Below, one piece after another: positions 7,615-14,892 of a stretch of DNA of 20,410 nt. The notes below the pieces were generated by a model. It had not been told where the DNA came from, searched no databases, and was given only the letters and a program-made list of their open reading frames with translations. The number at the start of each line of letters is the position of its first letter. Position 1 is the first letter of the stretch. Origin of the DNA: an uncultured Clostridia bacterium (lineage in GTDB: Bacteria > Bacillota > Clostridia > TANB77 > CAG-508); the NCBI GenBank assembly GCA_934183325.1, contig CAKPSH010000022.1, forward strand, positions 1-20,410, given 5' to 3'. The position numbers were made by a program, and so were the translations under genes.

Positions 7615-7644
7615 ATAATAGCATACTTTTTATAATAAGGTCAA
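7615..7644 (-). promoter_or_regulatory. abrB promoter with flanking dyad repeats
   Basis: On the minus strand TTGACC (7639-7644), 18 bases, then TATTAT (7615-7620). Between this promoter and the ribosome site the DNA has several overlapping dyads: ATTACT-6-AGTAAT at 7584-7601 and AAAAGTAT near 7577 matched by ATACTTTT at 7623-7630. These are plausible sites for AbrB, which binds poorly conserved, AT-rich bent DNA, but no consensus can prove it. Confidence 0.65.
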
Positions 7645-7722
7645 TGAAAATTTGATGAATTTTTTTGTTTATAAATGAATAAGTATAAAAAAGAAAAATA
7701 ATTAGAAAGGTAAGTAAATAGT

Positions 7723-8300
7723 ATGCTTAATGTAATTTGGCCTCTATTTATAATAATTTCATATGGATATGCTATATTGACGAATAATATAAAAAATGTT
7801 AATGAAGAAGTTTTTAATTCTGTAAATAATGCTGTTAATTTAAGTATTAGTTTATTGCGGTTCGATGTGTTTATGGTGTGGAATAATGAAAATTGCACAA
7901 TCAACAAGTTTTATTGAAAAATTCACAAGGATTCTTAAACCACTCATAAATTTTTTATTTCCTGATATAAAAAATAATAATAAAGCCAAAAAAGAAATTG
8001 CTATGAATATATCAGCAAATATTTTAGGAATAGGAAATGCAGCAACACCTTTTCGGTTTAAAAGCAATGGAAACACTACAAGAGGAAAACAAAGAAAAAG
8101 ATACATTATCTAATTCCATGATAATGTTAATTGTATTAAATGCATCATCACTTCAAATTATACCAACTACTATTATAGCAATAAGAGTTTCATTAAATTC
8201 ACAAAATCCAACATCAATAATTGTACCTGTTTGGATTGCTACAATATGTTCTGCAATTTCGGGAATTATAGTAGTTAAAATATTTTCTAGAAAAAAATAA
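7723..8300 (+). CDS. spmA: Spore maturation protein A, with two +1 frame breaks at CGG
   Basis: Conceptual SpmA, an integral membrane protein needed for spore core dehydration together with SpmB. Read with two one-base skips it gives 191 residues, close to the roughly 196 of Bacillus SpmA, with no other stop or damage. Segment 1 is MLNVIWPLFIIISYGYA through SISLL; then GSMCLWCGIMKIA and ANILGIGNAATPF; then GLKAMETLQEEN to the TAA. The breaks are an extra C at 7858 (before the GGT of Gly46) and at 8054 (before the GGT of Gly111, in the conserved ATPFGLKAM). AGAAAGG (7704-7710) lies 12 bases before the ATG. spmB follows 13 bases later. A conventional annotation would call this a pseudogene; the intact remainder and the identical nature of the breaks argue for recoding or sequence error instead. 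Confidence 0.9.
7855..7861 (+). other. +1 break site 1: TTG-C-GGT in spmA
   Basis: Upstream frame reads TTG CGG TTC; the downstream frame resumes at GGT (7859-7861), TCG, ATG. The extra base is the C at 7858. Skipping it gives LLGSMCLWCG, matching the SpmA family. Confidence 0.85.
8051..8057 (+). other. +1 break site 2: TTT-C-GGT in spmA
   Basis: Upstream frame reads CCT TTT CGG TTT; the downstream frame resumes at GGT (8055-8057), TTA, AAA, GCA, ATG. The extra base is the C at 8054. Skipping it restores ATPFGLKAM, one of the best conserved SpmA segments. Confidence 0.9.
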
Positions 8301-8313
8301 TAGGAGATAAAAT

Positions 8314-8854
8314 ATGAACATTCTGAATTATATTTCTATGATAGCAGTACCTTTAATAATTGTATTAATAATATTATATGGTGTAATAGAAAAAAAGAAG
8401 GTATTTGATTTATTTACTGAAGGAACTAAAGATGGTATTAGTACAACAATAAAAGTATTACCTACTTTAATTGGATTATTTTTAGTGGTTGGAGCAATCA
8501 AAAGCTCAGGAATATTAGAATTAATAGAAAAAATATTAAGCCCAATATTAAATTATATTGGGCTTCCAAATGAAATTTTGCCTTTAGCAATAATGAGGCC
8601 AATTTCACGGAAGTGCAGCAATAGCTACTGCAACAAATATAATGAAAGAGTATGGAGTTGACAGTAATATTGGAATTATGGCGGCAGTAATAATGGGAGC
8701 GACGGAAACCACTTTATATGTAATTACAGTTTATACAGGAATTGTAAAAATAAAAAAAATTAGATTTGCACTATGTGCAACTCTGATTGCAGACGTGGTA
8801 GGAATTGCTACAGCTATAATAGTTTGTCGAATTTGGTCGACGAGTTTTTGTTGA
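8314..8854 (+). CDS. spmB: Spore maturation protein B, with one +1 frame break at CGG
   Basis: Conceptual SpmB, the membrane partner of SpmA in spore maturation. With one skipped base it is 179 residues, against about 178 in Bacillus. Features: hydrophobic N-terminus (about 8-25), KDGISTTIKVLPTLIGLFL, then LPLAIMRPIS-GSAAIATATN across the break, and IMGATETTLYVITVY. The extra C is at 8608, before the GGA of Gly99 in the family motif RPISGS. TAGGAG (8301-8306) lies 7 bases before the ATG, and the gene starts 13 bases after the spmA stop, so the two are co-transcribed. It ends in TGA at 8852-8854; because this gives the family length, UGA evidently works as a stop here. Confidence 0.9.
8605..8611 (+). 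other. +1 break site 3: TCA-C-GGA in spmB
   Basis: Upstream frame reads ATT TCA CGG AAG; the downstream frame resumes at GGA (8609-8611), AGT, GCA, GCA. The extra base is the C at 8608. Skipping it restores RPISGSAAIATATN. Confidence 0.9.
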
Positions 8855-8914
8855 CAGATTATGTATAAGGTGCTATTATGTATTTAAGCAAAAGATGACA
8901 AAAAAGTTTATTTC

Positions 8915-8942
8915 TTAACATATTTTTATCAAATATTATAAT
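8915..8942 (+). promoter_or_regulatory. Candidate promoter of the structured RNA
   Basis: TTAACA (8915-8920), 16 bases, then a perfect TATAAT (8937-8942), in the gene-free stretch after spmB. Transcription would begin near 8950 and run into the hairpins at 9029-9099 and 9122-9151. Confidence 0.5.
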
Positions 8943-8949
8943 AATTTTA

Positions 8950-9160
8950 AATCAAATTAATTTTAATTCTATTAATTAATCTAAAAAAATACCCTGTAAG
9001 ATGAAAATATTAAAAATGTTATTAAACTTGTAGAGGAAAGAAAATTTATTTCCAATATTTTCTGGCTCCCAAATTTATCAGAAAAGACTTTCCTCTACAT
9101 AGCCCCCATTTATATTATATTCCTACAGGAGATGACATAAACTTCTGTAGGTCTTTATTT
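8950..9160 (+). ncRNA. Unassigned structured RNA between spmB and the ATPase gene
   Basis: This gene-free stretch has no plausible ORF but clear RNA structure. A perfect 12-bp stem pairs 9029-9040 with 9088-9099; inside it two alternatives compete, AGAAAAT/ATTTTCT or TTTTCTG/CAGAAAA. Two C-rich single-stranded pieces, GGCTCCC and AGCCCCC, stand out in the AT-rich surroundings. A strong terminator hairpin follows at 9122-9151. An upstream CCTGTA (8993-8998) can pair with TACAGG (9124-9129), the left arm of the terminator, so closing-stem and terminator pairings exclude each other. It could be a 6S-like RNA (long hairpin, asymmetric bubble, closing stem) or a leader with attenuation. I recognise no known riboswitch consensus. 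Ends are approximate. Confidence 0.5.
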
Positions 9161-9161
9161 T
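9122..9161 (+). terminator. Intrinsic terminator of the structured RNA
   Basis: A 10-bp stem with one G-U (9122-9131 with 9142-9151), 10-base loop and a following TCTTTATTTT. It separates the spmAB/RNA unit from the ATPase gene. Confidence 0.8.
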
Positions 9162-9182
9162 AATAGAAATAAGTAAAAAAAC

Positions 9183-9212
9183 TTGAAAAAAATGTATTAA
9201 GTGTAATATACT
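9183..9212 (+). promoter_or_regulatory. Candidate promoter of the DnaB-like ATPase gene
   Basis: TTGAAA (9183-9188), 18 bases, then TATACT (9207-9212). The leader of about 25 bases contains AAAGGA (9230-9235), 8 bases before the ATG at 9244. A second TATAAT at 9213-9218 lacks a -35 box at the right distance. Confidence 0.5.
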
Positions 9213-9243
9213 TATAATATAAAGTAAAGAAAGGAATATAAAA

Positions 9244-11025
9244 ATGGATGAGAATAATATAGACGAACTTTTGAGCATAATAGATAGATTAGAAGTAACT
9301 GAAAAAAATAGAAAAGAAATAGATTTATTAAATCAACTAGCAGATGAAGGAAGATTTATTGATATTGCTCAATTAATACAAAAAATGAAAGAAGAAGGAA
9401 AATTAAAATTAAAAAATGAAGAAATAGATGAAATGGATGAAAAAGAACAAGAGGAACAGGAAGAACAAGAAGAAAATCAAGAAGAACAAGAAAATAATGA
9501 AGATGAAGAACAACAAGTTTATCCAGAAGCATTATCTTATCTAGAACTAGAAGAAAGATTTATATGATTATTACTTGCAAATCCAAAATCAATGTCAATG
9601 TATTATATATTATTTGAAGATTGTTATTTTGAAAGTCCAGTTTATCTTAATTTATATAAAAGTATTTTATTTAAAGAAGGAGAAGCATATGCTCCACAAA
9701 TTGCAAAAGATAATTTTAATTATGCACAAGAAGATGCAGAAACATATCAAATGAAAATCGATTTAAGAGAAAAGGGATTAAAAGAAAAATACGATTTTGA
9801 AAAAACATATTTAGAAATAAGAAAATTATTTGAAATTAGAAAAAATTATTTAAGAATGCCATTAAAAGAAACGCAAGAAAAAATAATTGATATATTAAAG
9901 TATGAATTATATGACAGAATGACAATTCAAGAGGTAAAGGATGCAATTGAACAAATAACAGCTACAGAAAAATTTAAAAGAGGTGTTTTAACCTCTGGAG
10001 TAACTAATTTCTTTGTAACAGGAGAAAATGAATTAACAGATGGATTAGAATTACCATTTCCAATATTAAGTAGTGTATTTAAAGGTATAAGAAAAGGAGA
10101 AACAATGGCATATGCTATGCCATCAAATTCAGGTAAAAGTAGATTTACAATTAATTTAGCAGCTAATATCGCTTTTGTGCATAAGAAGAAAGTATTAATA
10201 ATATCAAATGAAATGTCAGAAGAGAAAATGAGATTATGTTTAATAACTACAGTAATAAATAACCCAGAAATACAAAAAATTCATGGAATAAAAATAAAAA
10301 AGACAGAGGGAGAATTACTTGAATTCAAATTTAGACCAGATGAAGGAAAAAAAGTTAAAGTAGATGAAAATGGATTTATAATAAAGGAAGAAGGAGAAAA
10401 ACAACTCGATTTTGCAAAAAGATTATTAGATTTATCAGAAGAATTTAAAGATACAATAAGAATAACCAATTGGATAGATAGCCAAATGAAAAACTCAATT
10501 TTCTTTGTAAATATAACAGATCACACAAATGATGAACTAGAAAAAGTAATTTTGAATTATTATTATAAAGAAAAAATGGAATATGTATTTTATGATACAT
10601 TAAAAACTGATACAGCTAATATTGGTGTTGCAGAAGAAATAAAGAAAACAGCAACTATTCTTTCTAATTTAGCACAAAATTTAAAAATATTTATAGCATC
10701 ATCATTGCAATTAACAGAGAGCAGTACTTTACCAATAAATCTTGATGTAAATGATTTGGCAGTTAGTAGAACAGTAAAGGAAGTATTGGATACATTATGC
10801 TTAATAAAACAAATACATAATGAAGATTTAGAAAAATATGAATATTCTTTAGAAGAAGTAGATACAAAATTTTATGATTTAAAGAAGTTTAAGGATCCTG
10901 ATGTAAGATATTATGCATGTGTAGTAGATAAAAACAGAGCAGGAGCAAAACCTAAAGTAGTGTTTAGATTAAATTTAGCTTATAATAGTTGGGAAGAACT
11001 TGGATATTTAAGAATGAAACAATAA
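9244..11025 (+). CDS. DnaB-like P-loop ATPase, interrupted by an in-frame UGA at codon 108
   Basis: Two adjacent ORFs in the same frame (9244-9567 and from 9568) are best read as one protein of 593 residues. Part 1 has a helical start, then a Glu/Gln-rich stretch (about 60-100) and ends YPEALSYLELEERFI. Part 2 continues at once with LLLANPKSMSMYYILFEDCY, which looks internal and has no ribosome site before the ATG at 9592. The C-terminal RecA-like core carries a Walker A variant AMPSNSGKSRF (about 291-301), IISNEMSEEKMR just after it, and a Walker B-like EYVFYDTLKTD. This resembles the ATPase domain of DnaB-type replicative helicases, but without their usual N-terminal domain, so a role in DNA handling is only inferred. 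The codon between the parts is TGA (9565-9567) where related sequences, as I recall them, have glycine. Single gene with its own promoter and terminator. Confidence 0.75.
9565..9567 (+). other. In-frame UGA inside the ATPase gene
   Basis: The reading frame is ...AGA TTT ATA TGA TTA TTA CTT GCA. The frame stays open for 485 codons after the TGA, and a single change of T to G would give glycine (FIGLLLANP). It could be read-through, a nonsense mutation, or a sequence error. Confidence 0.7.
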
Positions 11026-11029
11026 AATA

Positions 11030-11057
11030 AAAAATCGACTAGAAATAGTCGATTTTT
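11030..11057. terminator. Bidirectional terminator between the ATPase gene and tRNA-Arg
   Basis: A perfect 12-bp stem (11030-11041 with 11046-11057) closed by a GAAA tetraloop, flanked by A and T runs. It starts 5 bases after the ATPase stop and also follows the minus-strand tRNA. Confidence 0.92.
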
Positions 11058-11068
11058 ATAATATACTT

Positions 11069-11145
11069 TGGTGGGCCAAGAGGGATTCGAACCCCCGACC
11101 CCACGCTTAGAAGGCGTGTGCTCTATCCAACTGAGCTATTGACCC
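11069..11145 (-). tRNA. tRNA-Arg, anticodon UCU
   Basis: All arms fold on the minus strand: acceptor GGGTCAA (11139-11145) with TTGGCCC (11073-11079), D arm GCTC/GAGC, anticodon stem CACGC/GCGTG with loop CTTCTAA, and T arm with the loop TTCGAAT. The anticodon TCT (11109-11111) reads AGA and AGG, by far the main Arg codons in this window. The 3' CCA is encoded (11069-11071). It cannot read CGG, which matters for the frame breaks described elsewhere. Confidence 0.98.
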
Positions 11146-11163
11146 AAAACAAGATACTTAATT

Positions 11164-11192
11164 ATATTAACACAAAACAATAACATAGTCAA
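11164..11192 (-). promoter_or_regulatory. Promoter of tRNA-Arg
   Basis: On the minus strand TTGACT (11187-11192), 17 bases, TAATAT (11164-11169), preceded by TGT as in extended -10 promoters. The tRNA 5' end lies 18 bases downstream of the -10 box. An 8-bp inverted repeat (11196-11203 with 11210-11217) lies just upstream of the -35 box. The rest of the gap up to 11330 shows nothing further. Confidence 0.85.
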
Positions 11193-11333
11193 TAGTTTTT
11201 ACAAAAAAATGTAAAAAAATAAAATCCAACAAATAAATATAAAGAAATAAATTAAAATTACAAAATTGGACAAATATAATTAATAAAACAAAAAAATTAG
11301 TAATTAGATTATGTGAATTTTTTGTAAAATCTA

Positions 11334-11362
11334 TTGCAAATAAAGAGCAAGAATGGTAATAT
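11334..11362 (+). promoter_or_regulatory. Promoter of the GldA/F/G-type operon
   Basis: TTGCAA (11334-11339), 17 bases, TAATAT (11357-11362), 32 bases before the TTG start codon and 18 before its AGGAGGAG ribosome site. It divides the 250-base gap with the divergent tRNA promoter. Confidence 0.75.
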
Positions 11363-11394
11363 TTTACTATAATTTTATATAGGAGGAGACAAAG

Positions 11395-12462
11395 TTGGTT
11401 AAGGTAGAAAATGTCACTAAAAAGTATGGCGGATTTACAGCGGTAGATAATATTAGCTTTGAAATTCAAGATGGAGAAATTGTTGGATTTCTTGGAAAAA
11501 ATGGCGCTGGAAAAAGTACGACCATGAATATGATTACTGGATGTATTGAGGCAACAGAAGGAGAAATTGAAATAAATGGATACAATATCAGTAGAAAACC
11601 AAAGAAAGCAAAAAGAGAGATTGGCTATATGCCAGAAGGAGTTCCGCTTTATTATGATATGACAGTTAAAGAATTTGTAAATTATATGGCAGATCTAAAG
11701 GGAATGAAGAAAAAAGATAAGAGAGAAGAGGTAAAGAAGGTAATACAAGAAACTGGATTGGAAAATGTACAAAATACTTTAAATAGAAATTTATCTCGTG
11801 GATATAAACAACGTGTAAGTATGGCTGGTGCTTTAATAGGAAATCCAAAGGTATTAATTCTAGATGAACCAACTGTTGGATTAGATCCTCAACAAGTAAA
11901 ACAAATAAGAGAATTAATAAAAGATTTAGGAAAAAATCACACTGTATTTATAAGTTCACATATTTTGTCAGAAATAAGTCAAATATGTGATAAAGTTATA
12001 ATTATAGATAACGGAAAAATTGTGGCTATTGATACACCAAATAATATTGAAAATAGAGCAACAGAAAACAATGTTTTGGATATAACTGTAGAAGATGAAA
12101 ATAACAAAGCAGAGGAAGTAGCAAAAGAAATTGAAGGAATAAAAGAAATCAAATTAATAAATGGAAACACTGACGGGACAAAACATTATATGATATCAGT
12201 AGAAAAAGATAAAGATATTAGAAAAGATATATTTGAAAAATTTGCACAAAATAATATTATAATAATAGAAATAAAGAAATCTGATGTTACATTAGAAGAT
12301 GCGTTCTTAAAATTAATAAATAATACAATTACAGAAAAAAACGAAGAAAATAAAAAAGAAAATGAAGATATAGTGGATGAAAATCCAGAAAAAGATATGG
12401 AAGAAAATACAAAAAAAGAAGAGGTTGAGGAAGAAAAAGAACAAAAGGAGGATAAAGAATAA
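11395..12462 (+). CDS. ABC transporter ATP-binding protein (GldA/NatA type)
   Basis: A 355-residue cytoplasmic ATPase that powers the permease encoded next. All ABC motifs are present: Walker A GKNGAGKST (34-42), signature LSRGYKQR (133-140), Walker B LILDEPT (154-160), D-loop GLDPQQ, and the switch His in SSH (187-189). The start is TTG, fixed by AGGAGGAG (11381-11388) six bases upstream. A regulatory-like domain follows the ATPase core (about 220-310), then an unusual acidic tail of about 45 residues (GldA relatives usually end without it), almost only Glu, Lys, Asn and Asp. The stop TAA overlaps the next ATG by one base, implying translational coupling. The substrate is unknown; GldA naming comes from the gliding-motility ABC system, but most Firmicute versions have no such role. 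Confidence 0.93.
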   Translation: MVKVENVTKKYGGFTAVDNISFEIQDGEIVGFLGKNGAGKSTTMNMITGCIEATEGEIEINGYNISRKPKKAKREIGYMPEGVPLYYDMTVKEFVNYMADLKGMKKKDKREEVKKVIQETGLENVQNTLNRNLSRGYKQRVSMAGALIGNPKVLILDEPTVGLDPQQVKQIRELIKDLGKNHTVFISSHILSEISQICDKVIIIDNGKIVAIDTPNNIENRATENNVLDITVEDENNKAEEVAKEIEGIKEIKLINGNTDGTKHYMISVEKDKDIRKDIFEKFAQNNIIIIEIKKSDVTLEDAFLKLINNTITEKNEENKKENEDIVDENPEKDMEENTKKEEVEEEKEQKEDKE

Positions 12463-13142
12463 TGCTATCAGTATTAAAAAAAGAGTTAAAAAATTATTTT
12501 TATACTCCATTAGGTTATATTTTTATTGGGGTATTTCTAGAGGTATCTAGTTTAATATTTTATTTATATACATTCCAATATGGTGAGGTTAATTTTGCTT
12601 ATGTATTTTATAATAGTGCAATAATTTTAACTTTTGTAATAGGAATATTAACAATGAATTCATTTGCAGGAGAAAGAAAAAATGGCACATATCAATTAAT
12701 AATGACATCACCTAAAAGCACAACAGCTATCGTACTTGGAAAATTTTTTGCAGGAGTAATTGTAGTTTTAATTACAGAGTTAATATCTTGTATGTATTTA
12801 GGAATAATTAGTTTTTTTGGAACTCCTGATGTTTCAACATTATTAACTACATTATTAGGATTTCTATTATTAACTATGGCATATATATCATTTGGTATTT
12901 TTGCATCAAGTTTAACAGAGCAACCTATAATTGCTTATATTATTACTGCTTTATTTTTCTTCGCTTCAATGTATATATCACAACTTTCAAGTGTATTCTC
13001 TGTAATATCATTTGTCAGTTTATTTGAAAAATTTATAAATGGTGTAATTCCAGTAGAAGAAACTGTTGCACTTGTTTCATTTATTGTTGTATGTATACTT
13101 CTAACAATAATATCAGTACAAAGAAGAAAGAATTTAAAATAG
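12462..13142 (+). CDS. ABC-2 type permease (GldF-like)
   Basis: A 226-residue membrane protein with about six hydrophobic segments (near 18-38, 48-68, 93-115, 122-142, 146-168 and 200-220). The sequence NSFAGERKNGTYQLIMTSP between segments two and three is the usual ABC-2 cytoplasmic coupling region (AGERxxGTxxLLxxxP). It forms the transmembrane part of the transporter with the ATPase upstream, from which it is separated by a one-base overlap, and with the auxiliary protein downstream, 12 bases later behind a GGTGG ribosome site. Substrate unknown. Confidence 0.92.
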   Translation: MLSVLKKELKNYFYTPLGYIFIGVFLEVSSLIFYLYTFQYGEVNFAYVFYNSAIILTFVIGILTMNSFAGERKNGTYQLIMTSPKSTTAIVLGKFFAGVIVVLITELISCMYLGIISFFGTPDVSTLLTTLLGFLLLTMAYISFGIFASSLTEQPIIAYIITALFFFASMYISQLSSVFSVISFVSLFEKFINGVIPVEETVALVSFIVVCILLTIISVQRRKNLK

Positions 13143-13154
13143 GGTGGTGAAAAA

Positions 13155-14843
13155 ATGAATATTGATAATGAGAATAATGAAAACAAAGAAGAAAAAGTAA
13201 ACAATGTTTCAGAAAATGATAATACAGTTAAAGAAATAGAAAATAAAAATGTAGAAAAAGAAAGTAAAAAAGAGAACAACGAAAAGAAAGAAAAGAAAGA
13301 AAAAGCCAAAAAAACTAAAAAGGAAAAGGTAAAGAAACCTAAAAAAGAGAAAATAAAAAAGCCTAAAAAAGAAAATAAGGTATGGAGGGCTATAAAAAAT
13401 AGAATTTTTAAAGATTCAACTCTAACATTTTTATTGATTGTTGCCGTTATAGCTGCTTATGTAGCAATCAATATGGGAATTAAGGCATTAGACATTACGG
13501 ATATTGATTTGACTAAAGAAAAATTTTATTCACTTTCTGAAGAATCAAAAAATCAGATAAAAAATGTAGAACAGGAAATTGAAATTTATGTATTTGGATA
13601 TGAAGAAAACTCAAGTGTAGTTGATTTAATAAAACAATATGCCAAATATAAAGAAAATATAAAATATGAAGTTGTATCTATAGAAACTAGACAAGATATT
13701 GCACAAAAATACGATGTCTCTTCAACAGATGAATCAAATGGAACAATAGTTATTGCAAATGGAGACAGAAAAGTTAAAGTTTCAGCAACAGATTTATATT
13801 CATATGATTATAATACATATGAAACTGTTGATTTAACTGAACAAAAATTAACTAATTCTATTTTAGCTGTTACACTAGACAACGCACCAAAAATATATTT
13901 CCTAACAGGACATGGTGAATATACATTAAAAGATTATATGACTACTTTAAATACAAAATTAAAAGGGGAAGTAAATGAAGTAGAAAGCTTAGATTTGCTA
14001 GTTAGCAACAAAATCCCAGATGATTGTCAAGCTTTAGTTATAGTTTCACCAACAACAGATTTTACAGACTATGAGACAGATATAATTACAGGATATATAA
14101 ATAATGGTGGAGATATTTTATGGCTATCAGATTATTCAACAAGCGGAGCATTAACTAATGTAAATAAAGTACTTAATATGTATGGAATAGACTTGGCAAA
14201 TAATGGTATTATATTAGAACAAGATAAGTCAGCAATGTTAATGCAAACTCCAAATTTAATTCTTCCTAAATTAAGTTCTAAATCAGAAATTACAAGTCCA
14301 ATTGTATCAGGTGGAAAAGTATTATTATTTAATTCAGGAAAAATTGATATAAAATCAAACGAAGAACTAGAGAACTTAGGAGTTGAAGTAACTAAATTAT
14401 TAACAACCACTGATTCAGCTATATTCAGAACAGATTTATCAAATTCATCAACTAGTCCAAGTTCAGGAGAAGAAGCTAAAGAATATGTAGTTGGAGCTTT
14501 AGCAACAAAAACGATAAGTAATGATAATGAATCAGAAAACACAAAAAAATCAAATTTAGTTATATATGCTAATGCAATTTTCGCAATAGATTATCCAATA
14601 CAAATATCAAATCAAGCAGCATATGCAATTGACTTTTATAATAACCAAGATTTGATTTTAAATTCAATATCATATTTAACAGAAAGAACAGATACAATAA
14701 CAATAAGAAAAACTTATACATCAGTACCATATACGGCAACAGCTAGTCAAGATATAGTAGTGAGATTGATAATATTCATTGTACCACTAGTAATTATAGC
14801 AATTGGAATTGTTGTATGGGTAATAAGAAAACGCAGAAAATAA
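13155..14843 (+). CDS. GldG-family ABC auxiliary protein with long charged N-terminal tail
   Basis: A 562-residue protein of the ABC_transp_aux/GldG family, always found with a GldF-like permease. The cytoplasmic N-terminus (1-78) is first acidic, then a lysine-rich block with KKPKKEK-type repeats. A membrane helix follows (about 91-113, LTFLLIVAVIAAYVAI), then the large extracytoplasmic region with the family start LTKEKFYSLSEESK, a mid-part YFLTGHGEY and an NGGDILWLSDY segment. A C-terminal membrane helix (about 533-555) ends in a basic RKRRK. The domain is thought to bind something outside the membrane for the transporter, but its ligand is not known. Last gene of the three-gene operon, followed by a strong terminator. 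Confidence 0.92.
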   Translation: MNIDNENNENKEEKVNNVSENDNTVKEIENKNVEKESKKENNEKKEKKEKAKKTKKEKVKKPKKEKIKKPKKENKVWRAIKNRIFKDSTLTFLLIVAVIAAYVAINMGIKALDITDIDLTKEKFYSLSEESKNQIKNVEQEIEIYVFGYEENSSVVDLIKQYAKYKENIKYEVVSIETRQDIAQKYDVSSTDESNGTIVIANGDRKVKVSATDLYSYDYNTYETVDLTEQKLTNSILAVTLDNAPKIYFLTGHGEYTLKDYMTTLNTKLKGEVNEVESLDLLVSNKIPDDCQALVIVSPTTDFTDYETDIITGYINNGGDILWLSDYSTSGALTNVNKVLNMYGIDLANNGIILEQDKSAMLMQTPNLILPKLSSKSEITSPIVSGGKVLLFNSGKIDIKSNEELENLGVEVTKLLTTTDSAIFRTDLSNSSTSPSSGEEAKEYVVGALATKTISNDNESENTKKSNLVIYANAIFAIDYPIQISNQAAYAIDFYNNQDLILNSISYLTERTDTITIRKTYTSVPYTATASQDIVVRLIIFIVPLVIIAIGIVVWVIRKRRK

Positions 14844-14855
14844 AGTTATAAAAAT

Positions 14856-14892
14856 AAAAAATCACCATAAAATAAATATGGTGATTTTTTTT
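14856..14892 (+). terminator. Terminator of the ABC operon, overlapping the next ribosome site
   Basis: A perfect 14-bp stem (14856-14869 with 14877-14890), 7-base loop, continuing into a T run that ends two bases before the ATG of the next gene. The right arm contains GGTGAT (14880-14885), complementary to the 16S rRNA 3' end, so the same arm can be a ribosome site. Confidence 0.9.

Noticed and set aside
7723..8854. spmA and spmB as ordinary decaying pseudogenes
   Set aside because: All three lesions are identical in type and no other damage is present. I keep sequencing error as a live alternative, but random decay does not fit.
8852..8890. UGA at the end of spmB read as sense, extending the protein
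   Set aside because: The protein already has family length at this UGA and the added residues resemble nothing in SpmB.
8985..9160. Known riboswitch or T-box in the spmB-ATPase gap
   Set aside because: The T-box GGTGG element and the conserved cores of purine, preQ1, SAM, TPP, FMN and fluoride riboswitches that I can recall are not seen.
9424..9515. GAACAAGAAG-type repeat in the ATPase gene as a CRISPR or satellite array
   Set aside because: It is a degenerate in-frame Glu/Gln low-complexity stretch with no spacers.
9592..9594. ATG at 9592 as the start of a separate helicase gene
   Set aside because: No ribosome site precedes it, and the 8 codons between the TGA and this ATG already read as protein continuous with both sides.
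11196..11217. 8-bp inverted repeat upstream of the tRNA promoter as an operator
   Set aside because: It is made almost only of A and T runs and matches no operator I know; a chance origin is likely.
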